Below the pieces are notes generated by a model. It was not told where the DNA came from and did not search any database. It was given only the letters and a program-made list of their open reading frames with translations. DNA of 64,000 nucleotides, taken from Ignavibacteria bacterium (GTDB lineage: Bacteria > Bacteroidota > Ignavibacteria > Kapaibacteriales > Kapaibacteriaceae). The stretch lies in assembly GCA_016873895.1 (NCBI GenBank), contig VGVV01000001.1, positions 413,286 through 477,285 on the forward strand, in the 5' to 3' direction. This document shows positions 33,852 through 44,200 of this stretch, one piece after another. Both the position numbers and the translations under genes were made by a program. Within the stretch, counting starts at the first letter, position 1, and each line of letters begins with the position of its first letter.

Positions 33852-34517
33852 ATGATGCGCAAAACTCTTACGATGATCATGCTAGTGATTGCGTCCGTCG
33901 CAACACTATCTGCTGGAGACCTAAGCATAGGGGCATCTGTGCTTGGCAAGGCAGGAATTAATGCAACAGAAACACCTGAATACACAAAAACGGACCTCAA
34001 TGTTAACTCCATGCCCGACATTGGTGTTTCTGCACTCTATTTGTTCTCTAGAACGTCGAATACAGGTGTGATGCTCGACCTTGGATACGACTCATACTCG
34101 TACCGTATGAAGTACTACGAGGCAAACCCTATGTTCGATAACGCTATCATGACGCACAGCCTTCGCAAGATCAGCATTGCTCCAAGCCTGTATCTTGGTG
34201 GGTTTCAGATAGGCGTTGCTTTTGGTCTTAACAGCGGCTACGCTCAGCTTGATAAGGATGGAAACACGATATCTGAAGACGATTCCGGTGTGTCTTCTAC
34301 AACAACTGAACTGCGAATTGGTGCGATGATTCCAATAGTACGCGGCAAGTCATCATCTCTCAACCTCAACATTCGCGGCGGCTACATGCTGTCTGAGACA
34401 TTTGCAACACCACAAAGGGCGATTAATACGGGTTCGTTTATGGGCATGAACTCGCACAACTCGAAGATGGCTTCGCTTGGTCTCGGAATAAGCTATTACT
34501 TCACGGTTATGGATTAA
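33852..34517 (+). CDS. Outer-membrane beta-barrel protein
   Basis: 221 residues, ATG at 33852 or 33855. Signal peptide 'TMIMLVIASVATLSA'. The mature part alternates hydrophobic and polar residues in about eight strands separated by short turns and loops ('GVMLDLGYDSYSY', 'IGVAFGLNSGYAQL', 'LNLNIRGGYMLSE', 'SLGLGISYYFTV') and ends in an aromatic-rich strand, as in OmpX/OmpW-like barrels. Ligand unknown. Has its own promoter box and terminator. Confidence 0.8.
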   Translation: MMRKTLTMIMLVIASVATLSAGDLSIGASVLGKAGINATETPEYTKTDLNVNSMPDIGVSALYLFSRTSNTGVMLDLGYDSYSYRMKYYEANPMFDNAIMTHSLRKISIAPSLYLGGFQIGVAFGLNSGYAQLDKDGNTISEDDSGVSSTTTELRIGAMIPIVRGKSSSLNLNIRGGYMLSETFATPQRAINTGSFMGMNSHNSKMASLGLGISYYFTVMD

Positions 34518-34583
34518 TCGTCCAGAGGCGTCGCACCTCGGCGCAACGGTTCAGAAATCGTCCCAATGGAGAATCATTTGTGT

Positions 34584-34618
34584 AAGGGGCTCGCATTCCA
34601 CGAGCCCCTTCCTATTTG
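34584..34618 (+). terminator. Rho-independent terminator of the barrel gene
   Basis: Perfect 10-bp stem AAGGGGCTCG with CGAGCCCCTT, 7-nt loop, followed by CCTATTTG. Lies 67 bases after the stop. Confidence 0.8.
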
Positions 34619-34790
34619 TGTAGCCAATGATTGTTTGTGCGGTGGTTCGTAATGATGCGGGCGGCCGTTACAATAAGCCCCCGATTGCATGCGTCTACTT
34701 AAGGAGATCATCCACAGTTACAAGCCACGATGCGCATTGCTACCTCCTAGATAGACACCTGTTTTCTACATATACAGTATGGAGGATGCT

Positions 34791-35780
34791 ATGCGTTACG
34801 TCATCAGTGGAATACTCGGCCTTGTTCTTGCCCTTAACTCTTGGGCACGCGTACATCCTGAGCCGGCAATTCAGCAGGACAATAGTTCAAGACCATTGCA
34901 TCGTGCTACCCCACACGAGGGAAACTATGCGCGCCTAACCAAAGCGATTGGAGTTGCTGTAGACTCTACTGCAAACGGAATAGTTATTGCGGAGGTGTTT
35001 GTCAATATGCCTGCATATAGTGCCGGACTTTGCAAGGGCGACAAGCTGATAGCCGTCAATAACAAACCCGTAACCACACTCCTTGTAGCAAGAACACTAA
35101 CACAGAACATCAAGAGTCCGTTTGTAATGGTTGATGTTATCCGCCGAGACATGCGCATCAGCCGGCATGTTGAGGTAGCAGATGGCGTACCACAAACAAT
35201 CGGAGCCTATAAGGATGGGGCTACACTATCTCTGGCATTCCATGCGTTATCCAGCAGCACATTGGAACAGCTCGAACAACTTGCAGCCACCTTCCCTTCT
35301 AACACCATCGACACGGTTATTCTTAACCTTTCCAGTTCGGCCACGGGGCCAGTTGAGATAGCCCAGCAGATAGCTCAAACCTTGGTTGGATCACACAAAG
35401 ACGCAGCAGCGACGATGAAAATCATTGTGCTCCAGCACGATGCCAGCTCAATTGCTCAGTCTGCTTTGGCGCGTATAATTGTCCAACAACAAGGAGCGGA
35501 AGTTTGGGGCGCAACTGCATCCGCACCCCAGTCTATGGACATGAGCGGAGCACAGACGCGTTCTTCTGGTGCAGCAATACACAGATTAAACGAAGAGCGC
35601 TCTATGGATGCAGCTCCAATGCAGTGGAATATGGCAGCATTTCGAGAACGCTATCCTGTGCCTAACGAACGTGCGCAACAACATCCTATGCTTTTGGCTC
35701 ATGCATCCGTTGCACCATTGGCATGGGGTATACATGGCGATGCGTATACAGCCATCCAAAAGGTTCGGTCGGCACTCTAA
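34791..35780 (+). CDS. Exported PDZ protein with degenerate S41-like region
   Basis: 329 residues from the ATG at 34791, chosen because GGAGG (34781-34785) stands 5 bases before it and the signal peptide ('RYVISGILGLVLALNSWA') begins there. PDZ domain at about 45-115 ('GIVIAEVFVNMPAYSAGLCKGDKLIAVNNKPV'). Residues 130-240 recall a CtpA/S41 core ('TVILNLSSSATGPVEIAQQIAQ', 'GAEVWGATAS'), but the Lys expected after that segment is absent, so proteolysis is doubtful. The remaining 90 residues are low-complexity and unrecognised. Convergent with the phosphohexomutase gene. Confidence 0.6.
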   Translation: MRYVISGILGLVLALNSWARVHPEPAIQQDNSSRPLHRATPHEGNYARLTKAIGVAVDSTANGIVIAEVFVNMPAYSAGLCKGDKLIAVNNKPVTTLLVARTLTQNIKSPFVMVDVIRRDMRISRHVEVADGVPQTIGAYKDGATLSLAFHALSSSTLEQLEQLAATFPSNTIDTVILNLSSSATGPVEIAQQIAQTLVGSHKDAAATMKIIVLQHDASSIAQSALARIIVQQQGAEVWGATASAPQSMDMSGAQTRSSGAAIHRLNEERSMDAAPMQWNMAAFRERYPVPNERAQQHPMLLAHASVAPLAWGIHGDAYTAIQKVRSAL

Positions 35781-35785
35781 TGGTG

Positions 35786-37186
35786 CTACTTCAGCGCCAG
35801 CCCTGCGTCTAGAAGCTCCTTCACTATCTTGAGTGAAGGGGCTTCGGCATAGAATCTCACAAGCGGTTCTGTGCCGGAGGCACGAATAAGAAGCCAGCCG
35901 TTCTTGACGTAGAACTTATAACCATCGGTAGTGTCCATCACTTCGACTTTGTGCTTGCCGATCATTGTTGGCTTTTTGGCACAAGCCTTGAGGATAGCCG
36001 TCTTTGTCTCATTCGTCACGTGTACATCGCGTCTGCGGTAGCGGTGCGGACCAAACTCTGCATCCAGTTCATCACACAACTCTTTAAGCGACTTCTTCGT
36101 TACGGCCATCATCTCTAGCAAAAGCAGGCCGTTGAAGATTCCATCACGCTCTGGAATATGCAGCGATGTGCCCAAGCCCCCTGACTCTTCGCCACCGATG
36201 AGAATCTTTTCTTCTGTCATCAACTTGGCAACATGCTTAAAGCCAACAGGTGTCTGATAGATCTTGATCTTATGCTTCTCGCAGTATGCACTTACCATTG
36301 ATGTAAGCGACACTGTCTTCACCACTGCGCCCTTCATACGCTTGTGCTCACGCAGGTACTTCATGAGCAGCATGAATACGCGATGCGGATCTACGAATGC
36401 ACCCGTATGGTCTACCGCACCTACACGGTCTGCATCACCATCGGTGGCAAATCCCATGTGTGCCTTATGCTTCTTCACAGCTTTTGAAAGGGGCACTAGG
36501 CACTCAGCTATCGGCTCTGGGTGATCGACTTCGCCAAACGATGGATTATACTCACCGTGAATCTCAACGATATCCGGCAGAATGCTCTTCATGAAGTTGA
36601 TACCTGCTCCGTGCATCGGATCGTACACGATCTTGAGCTTGCTCTTGCGGATGGCCTTGATATCAATCTTCTTTACGATATCGGCGATGTACTCTGTCTT
36701 AGCATCAAAAAGCTTGATTGCCTTTGACTTCACATACGCATCAAGTGTATCGACCTTCATCTTTGGCGCAACCCCATTGAGAGCTGCGAGGTGTTTCTCG
36801 ACTTCTGCGATTTGCTCTGGAACGGCCGGCCCACCAAACGAACCCTTGAGCTTATAACCACTGTACTGAGCCGGGTTATGTGATGCTGTGATCACAACAC
36901 CCAACTGGGCTTTCTTCTTCTTCGTGTGAAACGATACCTGCGGCGTAGTCGAGATCGTATCCGTAAGATGCACCGTGATCCCGTATGCCGCGAGGATGCG
37001 GGACGTCTCGATCGCAAACTCACGCGAGAGAAACCGCGTGTCGTGTCCAACCACAACACTTGCCCCCTTCTTCTTGAGGGTCTTAACATACTTGGCCGTA
37101 GCGTGCGCTACCAGCGACAGATTTTCGAAGGTGTAATCGCGGGCGATAACGCCACGCCATCCGTCTGTTCCGAATATGATGCTCAT
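35786..37186 (-). CDS. Phosphoglucomutase/phosphomannomutase family enzyme
   Basis: 466 residues, alpha-D-phosphohexomutase. Phosphoserine loop 'ITASHNPAQYSGYK', Mg loop 'FATDGDADRVG', sugar loop 'GGEESGGLG', phosphate-binding 'IRASGTEPLVRFYAE', in the four expected domains. It interconverts hexose 1- and 6-phosphates for glycan precursors or central metabolism; glucose versus mannose specificity cannot be fixed here. Next upstream on the strand is enolase, separated by the TAGGTAC repeat array. Confidence 0.92.
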   Translation of the reverse strand: MSIIFGTDGWRGVIARDYTFENLSLVAHATAKYVKTLKKKGASVVVGHDTRFLSREFAIETSRILAAYGITVHLTDTISTTPQVSFHTKKKKAQLGVVITASHNPAQYSGYKLKGSFGGPAVPEQIAEVEKHLAALNGVAPKMKVDTLDAYVKSKAIKLFDAKTEYIADIVKKIDIKAIRKSKLKIVYDPMHGAGINFMKSILPDIVEIHGEYNPSFGEVDHPEPIAECLVPLSKAVKKHKAHMGFATDGDADRVGAVDHTGAFVDPHRVFMLLMKYLREHKRMKGAVVKTVSLTSMVSAYCEKHKIKIYQTPVGFKHVAKLMTEEKILIGGEESGGLGTSLHIPERDGIFNGLLLLEMMAVTKKSLKELCDELDAEFGPHRYRRRDVHVTNETKTAILKACAKKPTMIGKHKVEVMDTTDGYKFYVKNGWLLIRASGTEPLVRFYAEAPSLKIVKELLDAGLALK

Positions 37187-37207
37187 AGGGATCGATTGCT
37201 TGTGAGC

Positions 37208-37257
37208 GAGGTACGAGGTACGAGGTACGAGGTACTGGGTACTAGGTACCTAGTACC
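37208..37257. repeat. Heptanucleotide array, GAGGTAC/TAGGTAC family, with 20-bp palindrome
   Basis: Four exact GAGGTAC units, then TGGGTAC, TAGGTAC and CTAGTAC, all in period 7. The end (37238-37257) is a perfect 20-base palindrome centred on GGTACC. It begins 7 bases 3' of the enolase stop. Confidence 0.95.
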
Positions 37258-37263
37258 TTGTAT

Positions 37264-38591
<1,328 letters not shown>

Positions 38592-38601
38592 AATCCGTCT
38601 T

Positions 38602-38617
38602 GCCCGTGAAAGCGGGC
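38602..38617. repeat. Short hairpin with CCCGTGAAAGCGGG core
   Basis: GCCCG/CGGGC stem around TGAAAG; a variant of the palindromic core at 20115-20188, adjacent to a heptamer array. Confidence 0.6.
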
Positions 38618-38642
38618 ATCCAAATCAAAGAAGGTTGCTTCA

Positions 38643-38951
38643 TCAACTCGATAACATATCGAAGCGAACATTATCGATTTGTTTCGCAAGGCGAATGTCC
38701 AGAATTGTGATGCCGCCCTGGTCATGTGTGCTGAGCGTGAAGCGCACCTTATTCCAGCCGAAGAGATGCATATCGGGATGATGGTCCATCTTTTCGGCGA
38801 TGAGAGCAACAGCGTTGATAAGCCCCATGGCCGCAGCAAAGTTGGTTGCAGCTACCTCACGAACAAGTGTGGCGCCATCGCGGCGCCACAGGGGAATGTC
38901 TACGAGGTGTTGCTGTAGTTCGCTCTCAACGAGTGGTGTTGGGCGTGCCAT
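38643..38951 (-). CDS. Pterin-4a-carbinolamine dehydratase
   Basis: 102 residues. 'AEKMDHHPDMHLFGWNKVRFTLSTHDQGGITILDI' holds the three active-site His residues in the PCD/DCoH order. It dehydrates 4a-hydroxytetrahydropterin; in bacteria it partners phenylalanine hydroxylase or assists pterin/molybdopterin metabolism. No hydroxylase gene is in the window. Ends 11 bases before the thioredoxin region on the same strand. Confidence 0.92.
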   Translation of the reverse strand: MARPTPLVESELQQHLVDIPLWRRDGATLVREVAATNFAAAMGLINAVALIAEKMDHHPDMHLFGWNKVRFTLSTHDQGGITILDIRLAKQIDNVRFDMLSS

Positions 38952-38962
38952 GCAAAGTAAAC

Positions 38963-39286
38963 TTAGTTAAGATGAGCGTTTAGCTTTTCGGTGATGTAGG
39001 TCTTTGGTACTGCACCCACGATCGTATCTACTACATTGCCGCCCTTGAAGATGAGCAACGCTGGGATCGAGCGGATACCGTATTGCATTGCAACGCGCGG
39101 ATTGTTGTCGACGTCTACCTTTGCAATTGTAGCCTTACCTGCATACTCCGTTGCGAGCTCATCAACGATCGGAGCTATTGCACGACATGGTCCGCACCAT
39201 GCTGCCCAAAAGTCTACGAGGACAACACGTCCTGATTCGATCTCTGCTGAAAATGTATCGTCTGTTAAGTGCGCGGCGTTTGCCAT
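38963..39286 (-). CDS. trxA: Thioredoxin
   Basis: 107 residues, no signal peptide. Active site '[10 protein letters not shown]', cis-Pro in '[13 protein letters not shown]', and the C-terminal '[13 protein letters not shown]' as in classical TrxA. Cytoplasmic disulfide reductase. Confidence 0.95.
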   Translation of the reverse strand: MANAAHLTDDTFSAEIESGRVVLVDFWAAWCGPCRAIAPIVDELATEYAGKATIAKVDVDNNPRVAMQYGIRSIPALLIFKGGNVVDTIVGAVPKTYITEKLNAHLN

Positions 39287-39365
39287 GGGAAGAGAACCTT
39301 ACTGCGATGTTGTTAAATGTTCATGACCGACGAATCGGTTGACGAAATTACGATTTCTTCCGTGT

Positions 39366-39386
39366 TTGCTACTCGCTGCTTGCTGC
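39366..39386. repeat. Heptanucleotide array (TTGCTAC, TCGCTGC, TTGCTGC)
   Basis: Three period-7 units that encode, on the minus strand, the last residues 'AASSE' and TAG stop of coaE. Confidence 0.75.
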
Positions 39387-39992
39387 TCCCATTGCCTCAA
39401 TGATCATGGCAATCGTGGATGTGGCTTGAGCAAGGTCCTCAGGAGTTCCGCTGTTATCGATCACGAAATCTGCCAAGCCCCTTTTCTGTTCCATGGGCAT
39501 TTGCTTGTCTATGCGACGCCGGACCTCCTCGGCTGACAGGCCAGACCGTGCTGTAACGCGGTCAATACAGGTTTGGGAGGGGGCATCGACAACAATGATA
39601 TGATCGAAACCATCTTCGAGATCGATCTCGTATATCAGGGCACTTTCGATTGCTACCACTCGGGTTCCCTTCTCTGCCTCGGCCTCAATGGCCTTCATAT
39701 GGGTCTCGAGCACGCGCGGGTGTACTATGGCATTGAGCTTGTCACGGTTGGCATCGTTTTCGGGCAGGGGGCCAAACACCAGCGATGCTAAGAGGGGGGC
39801 ATTCACGCCATTGGGTGTGAGAACCTGATCGCCAAAGGTTGTACCTAGCTCAGAGCGGACCTCGTCGTCTGTGGCCATGATCACTTTTGCAGTTGTGTCG
39901 GATGAGTACACAACCCACCCCCTCTGCTGTAAGAGCATGGAAACATGAGACTTACCAGTACCGATGCCGCCTGTAATACCTACGAGTGTCAT
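39369..39992 (-). CDS. coaE: Dephospho-CoA kinase
   Basis: 207 residues. P-loop 'GITGGIGTGKSHV', 'VYSSDTTAKVIM', 'HPRVLETH' and lid 'RSGLSAEEVRRRIDKQMP' identify CoaE, which phosphorylates dephospho-CoA at the 3' hydroxyl, the last step of CoA synthesis. The C-terminal 'AASSE' and TAG stop are written by a heptamer array, as in fbp and the esterase at 12.6 kb. Confidence 0.95.
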   Translation of the reverse strand: MTLVGITGGIGTGKSHVSMLLQQRGWVVYSSDTTAKVIMATDDEVRSELGTTFGDQVLTPNGVNAPLLASLVFGPLPENDANRDKLNAIVHPRVLETHMKAIEAEAEKGTRVVAIESALIYEIDLEDGFDHIIVVDAPSQTCIDRVTARSGLSAEEVRRRIDKQMPMEQKRGLADFVIDNSGTPEDLAQATSTIAMIIEAMGAASSE

Positions 39993-40056
39993 GGCGCAAA
40001 GCTACAACAAACCGCGCCTTTTATGAGCAGCCGCTTCATAGTTATCAACACTTTCG

Positions 40057-40064
40057 TATGTTTG
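40057..40064 (+). promoter_or_regulatory. TAnnTTTG promoter box of tRNA-Glu
   Basis: TATGTTTG, 19 bases before the tRNA 5' end, fits the Bacteroidota -7 element. Confidence 0.4.
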
Positions 40065-40083
40065 TGGCTCTAAAAATTCAATA

Positions 40084-40158
40084 GCACCGTTCGTCTAGGG
40101 GTTAGGACACCGCTCTTTCACAGCGGTAACACGGGTTCAATTCCCGTACGGTGTACCA
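40084..40158 (+). tRNA. tRNA-Glu (anticodon TTC), CCA encoded
   Basis: Full cloverleaf: acceptor GCACCGT pairs with ACGGTGT (first pair G-T), D-loop with GGGGTTAGGA, anticodon stem CCGCT with loop TTTC giving anticodon TTC, T-arm ACGGGTTCAATTCCCGT, discriminator A and encoded CCA. 75 bases including CCA. Confidence 0.97.
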
Positions 40159-40363
40159 AAAAACAATGCGTTGAGTGGTCAAAAGCCGCCTAAACGCAAG
40201 CCTACGGAGTCCTTTCACACCTGTTGTGATGGGACTTTTGTCGTTTATGGACCGTTCGTTGAATTCAAGGGACTTACCGAGATATTTTTTGAACACTGTA
40301 TTGCTTGTCTGAATCGATAAGAATAATATTGTCTTTCATTTTTCCTACCATCAATGAGAGACA
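40159..40363. other. Spacer between tRNA-Glu and the island genes
   Basis: 205 bases without a supported gene. It contains the tRNA terminator candidate. I looked for a repeat of the tRNA 3' end that would mark an attachment site and did not find one here or near 44.34 kb. Confidence 0.4.
40208..40240 (+). terminator. Probable terminator after tRNA-Glu
   Basis: Stem AGTCC/GGACT and TCACA/TGTGA with a 2x2 internal loop, followed by TTTTG. 50 bases after the tRNA. Confidence 0.5.
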
Positions 40364-41014
40364 TTGTGTACGCGCTCTAACCTAATTTCACTGGCACTGA
40401 TTGTTGGCCTTCTGACACTTCATGGGTGTGCATTCCCACTTTTTCGCAGTTCCATAATAGAGCAGAGCAAGCAGGTCGTTGCTACTCGAGACAACATCCC
40501 ATTCTATTCGAACACCCAGCGTGGAGTTGGTGATTCACTTGGTGTGATGCAGAATAAGCGAGGTGATACAATCTCAACAATGGCATCTATGATATACGGC
40601 ACGTGGCACCTTCAATGCTTGAATGGCAAGGACACTGTATGGGTCAAGAACGGCGATGTATCAACTATTCCAGTACTTGAGGCGACTAAACTCGGTCTAT
40701 ATTCAACCGTGAAGGTACCCAAAAGCAAAGCCGATGAAGCATGGTCGCGCGCTGTAGTCTGGGTCAACAAGAACAGTGACATGAAGGTGCAGACATCATC
40801 AGACAATCTGATTGACACCTATAATCCAATCACAGCGGGCAAATACGGATTCACTGCAACGCGAATGGTTATTGGTGATACTTGCACTATCGAGTTGGAA
40901 TGTAAGTACAAGGCATACCAATATGTGTATGGAAACAACTGTCTCGCATACACTCGTTCTGGTCTCTACTTCATTCTTACAGGCATTGACGAGAGCTATG
41001 TATGGTCTGAATGA
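40364..41014 (+). CDS. Lipoprotein of unknown function
   Basis: 216 residues from a TTG start. Signal with lipobox 'LLTLHGC'. The mature part has 'GTWHLQCLNGKDTVWVKNGDVSTIPV', resembling an SH3-like strand pattern, then 'AWSRAVVWVNKN' and a C-terminal beta-rich domain. No known family recognised. It lies between tRNA-Glu and a restriction-modification gene, so it may belong to the acquired island. Confidence 0.55.
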   Translation: MCTRSNLISLALIVGLLTLHGCAFPLFRSSIIEQSKQVVATRDNIPFYSNTQRGVGDSLGVMQNKRGDTISTMASMIYGTWHLQCLNGKDTVWVKNGDVSTIPVLEATKLGLYSTVKVPKSKADEAWSRAVVWVNKNSDMKVQTSSDNLIDTYNPITAGKYGFTATRMVIGDTCTIELECKYKAYQYVYGNNCLAYTRSGLYFILTGIDESYVWSE

Positions 41015-41220
41015 ACGGCATCTAGCACGAGGCGTTCATCTGTGACAAGCTGTGGCTTCTAAGAGCCTAGAATCTGATGTACCGTCACCTCTGGTAGCTG
41101 CTTTGAGCCTCACGCACCACTGTTGCAGGCGGGTGAGTCTAATAGACACTAGATTTGCCTACCTGAGTGGCTGACTCTTAACTATCAACTGCTCTTGTAT
41201 TCAACTCAAAACTACACTAG
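41015..41220. other. Leader region of the restriction-modification gene
   Basis: 206 bases; no gene, no clear terminator or promoter box recognised. Confidence 0.3.
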
Positions 41221-44200
41221 ATGTTAGACATCAAACCTACCCACAAGCCGATCAAAGAGTACTTTGATGAACTGAAGGCGTTTGAACAACATGGTCAGAC
41301 GAATGAGATGACCGTTCGGAATGCGTTTCAGGATGTGCTTCAGATATACACGAAGAAGCTCGGATGGCAGTTCGTTGAGGAATACACCATCAAGCGGACG
41401 GGTAGACGTAACGCATCGGTAGATGGGGCTCTGCTTGACCAATTCTCACTTCCTCGTGGGTTTTGGGAAGCAAAAGACACCCACGATGACCTCGCAACAG
41501 AGGTGGGAAAGAAGTTCGCTGATGGCTACCCTCAGTCTAACATTCTATTCTGGCAACCGGGACGTGCTATCCTGTATCAAGATGGGCGCAAGATTCTTGA
41601 CGAGGACATTTTATCGGCTCCGAAGTTCGTAGAAGTTCTCAAGACGTTCTTTGAATATGACCAACCCATCATCAAAGAATGGGAACACGCAGTAGAAGAG
41701 TTCAAGAACACGATTCCGACTCTTGCAGGAAGTGTTCTGAATATCCTGAACGAACAACGCAGGACCAACCGCACGTTTCAGACGGCGTTTGACGGGTTCA
41801 TGGGGTTGGTGCAACAAAGTATCAATCCGTCTCTCTCGGTTGACGCGGTAGAAGAGATGTTGATCCAACACCTTCTCACAAGACGCATCTTTACCACGAT
41901 CTTCAACGCGAATGATTTCCTGAGTAAGAACGCTGTTGCACATGAGTTGGAAACCGTTGTTCTTACTCTTGTTCAAGGATATGGTGTTGGAATAGATGAC
42001 TTCCTGAAACCCCTTGATAGGTTCTACAAAGCCCTTGAGATGGCTGCTGCGAGCACAGATGATTACTCGCAGAAACAGACCTTCTTGAACCATGTTTATG
42101 AGAAGTTCTTTCAGGGGTTCGCTGTTAAGGTCGCAGATACACATGGTATCGTTTACACACCGCAACCGATTGTAGACTTCATGGTTAAGTCTGTTGAAGC
42201 TGCTCTTCAACGTGACTTCAACAAGTCTCTCGCACACGAAGGTGTTCACATTCTTGACCCATTCGTTGGAACAGGAAACTTTATCCTTCGTGTGATACGT
42301 GAGATACACGCTCAGAACCCCGATGCACTGCGTCACAAGTATCTGAACGAGTTGCACTGCAACGAGGTGATGTTGCTTCCATACTACATCGCTTGTTTGA
42401 ACATTGAACACCTTTACTTTGAACTGACGGGTGAGTATCTCCCATTCCCTGGCGTCTGTTTGGTTGACACGTTTGAACTCGTAGAAGACCGTCAGATTGG
42501 GATGTTCACAAGTGACAACACCGACCGCGTGCAACGTCAGAAAGATGCGCCTATCTATGTGGTGATTGGGAACCCACCGTATAACGCAGGTCAGGTGAAT
42601 GAGAATGATAACAACAAGAACCGCAAGTATCCCGCGATTGATAAGAGGGTTCAAGAAACCTACGTCAAGGACTCAACTGCTACGTATCGTGCTGACTTGA
42701 GTGACCCATACGTGAAAGCTTTTCGTATGGCCTCTGATAGAGTGTTGACAAGGGGCGAGGGGATTGTGTGTTTCGTCACCAACAACGGATTCCTTGACGG
42801 AATCGCATTTGATGGAATGAGGAAGCATCTACGACGAGACTTCAACCGGATATGGCTTTTTGATACAAGGGGTAATGCTAGAACATCAGGTGAACTCCGC
42901 CGCAAAGAGAAGGGCAATGTCTTTAACGATGCCATTCGTGTAGGCGTTGCAATCACAATGCTTGAACGTCATTTAGGAGCATCTTCGGAGAAAGCAGATG
43001 TTCTTTTAAGTAGGCTCGGAGACTATTTGGAGTCTTGGCAAAAGCAGCAGGCAGTGGTGGATGCGGGTGTATTTGCTGAAATGCAGATGACACAGATAGA
43101 CCCCAGTGAGAGCGAAGGATGGCTTGGGATTGAAATGGCTGACGATTGGGATGAGTTGATTCCGTTGGGGAGTAAGGAAGCGAAACGAGGTTCAGGAAAT
43201 GTTCTGTTTCAGACATACTCACTTGGGATTCTTACTAACAGAGATAGATGGGTATACAACTACGACGACCGTGTGGTGATGAGGAATATGGAGGCCGTCA
43301 CAGAACTATACAATGACCACGTTGCAAGATGGCCTTTGTATCAATCCTCAAAGGATATGAATTCGTTCGTCAACAACGATGATAGTAAGATATCATGGTC
43401 TCGCGACCTCAAATTGAAGGTTCAGCGAGCAAGAGTGGCTGAGCATTCAGTAAGACACCTTAGAACAAGTTTGTATAGACCGTTTGTAAGGCAGGCACTG
43501 TATTTCAGCCCTGTGTTTGTTGACCAAGCGTTGACCTTTCCCCGCATCTTCCCACTGCCTGAAACCGAGAATGCCGTTGTGTGTGTGTCAGGCATTGGCA
43601 GCACTAAACCTTTTCAATCCCTTGCCTCTGATGCAATCCCATGTCTTGACATCCTTGAAAAGACACAGTGCTTTCCTCTCTACATCTATGATACCGACGG
43701 CACCAACCGCCGTGACAACATCACGGACTGGGGCTTAGAACAGTTCACCTCCCATTACAACGACTCTACCATCACGAAGTTGGATGTCTTCCATTACGTG
43801 TATGGTATCCTTCACGACCCAGCGTATCGGGAGAAGTATGCTGCGAATCTCAAACGTGAACTTCCACGTATCCCGTTCGCAAAAGACTTCTGGTCCGTAG
43901 CGAACACAGGCAAACGTCTCATGGACATCCACGTCCACTACGAAGACCAACCTGAGTATGCTCTCACCGAAGAATGGACACTACCGAAGGGATACCTTCA
44001 TCCCTATGGTCTTCCTGTAACATCAGTGGATGGGGTTCCTGAACGTGACCGTTTCAAGGTCACCAAGATGAAACGAGATAAGAAAGACCCTACACGTCTC
44101 ATCGTCAACGATTTCCTTACCCTCACGGGAATCCCCACCAACGTAGACGAATACAAACTCGGCAACCGCTCTGCGTTGGATTGGATTGTAGACCAATATC

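Noticed and set aside
34743..34785. CCTCC/GGAGG pairing hiding the ribosome site of the PDZ gene
   Set aside because: Only five bases pair and there is no extended stem; too weak to claim a regulatory hairpin.
34627..34938. ORF of about 100 codons before the PDZ gene
   Set aside because: It starts in the intergenic region, overlaps the PDZ gene in another frame and has no recognisable features.
40102..40296. Minus-strand ORF across tRNA-Glu
   Set aside because: It is antisense to a complete tRNA and its terminator; no protein features.
41611..42654. 347-codon open frame antisense to the restriction-modification gene
   Set aside because: It lies fully inside a gene with clear methyltransferase motifs, shows no recognisable domain or start context, and reads as a codon-bias shadow.
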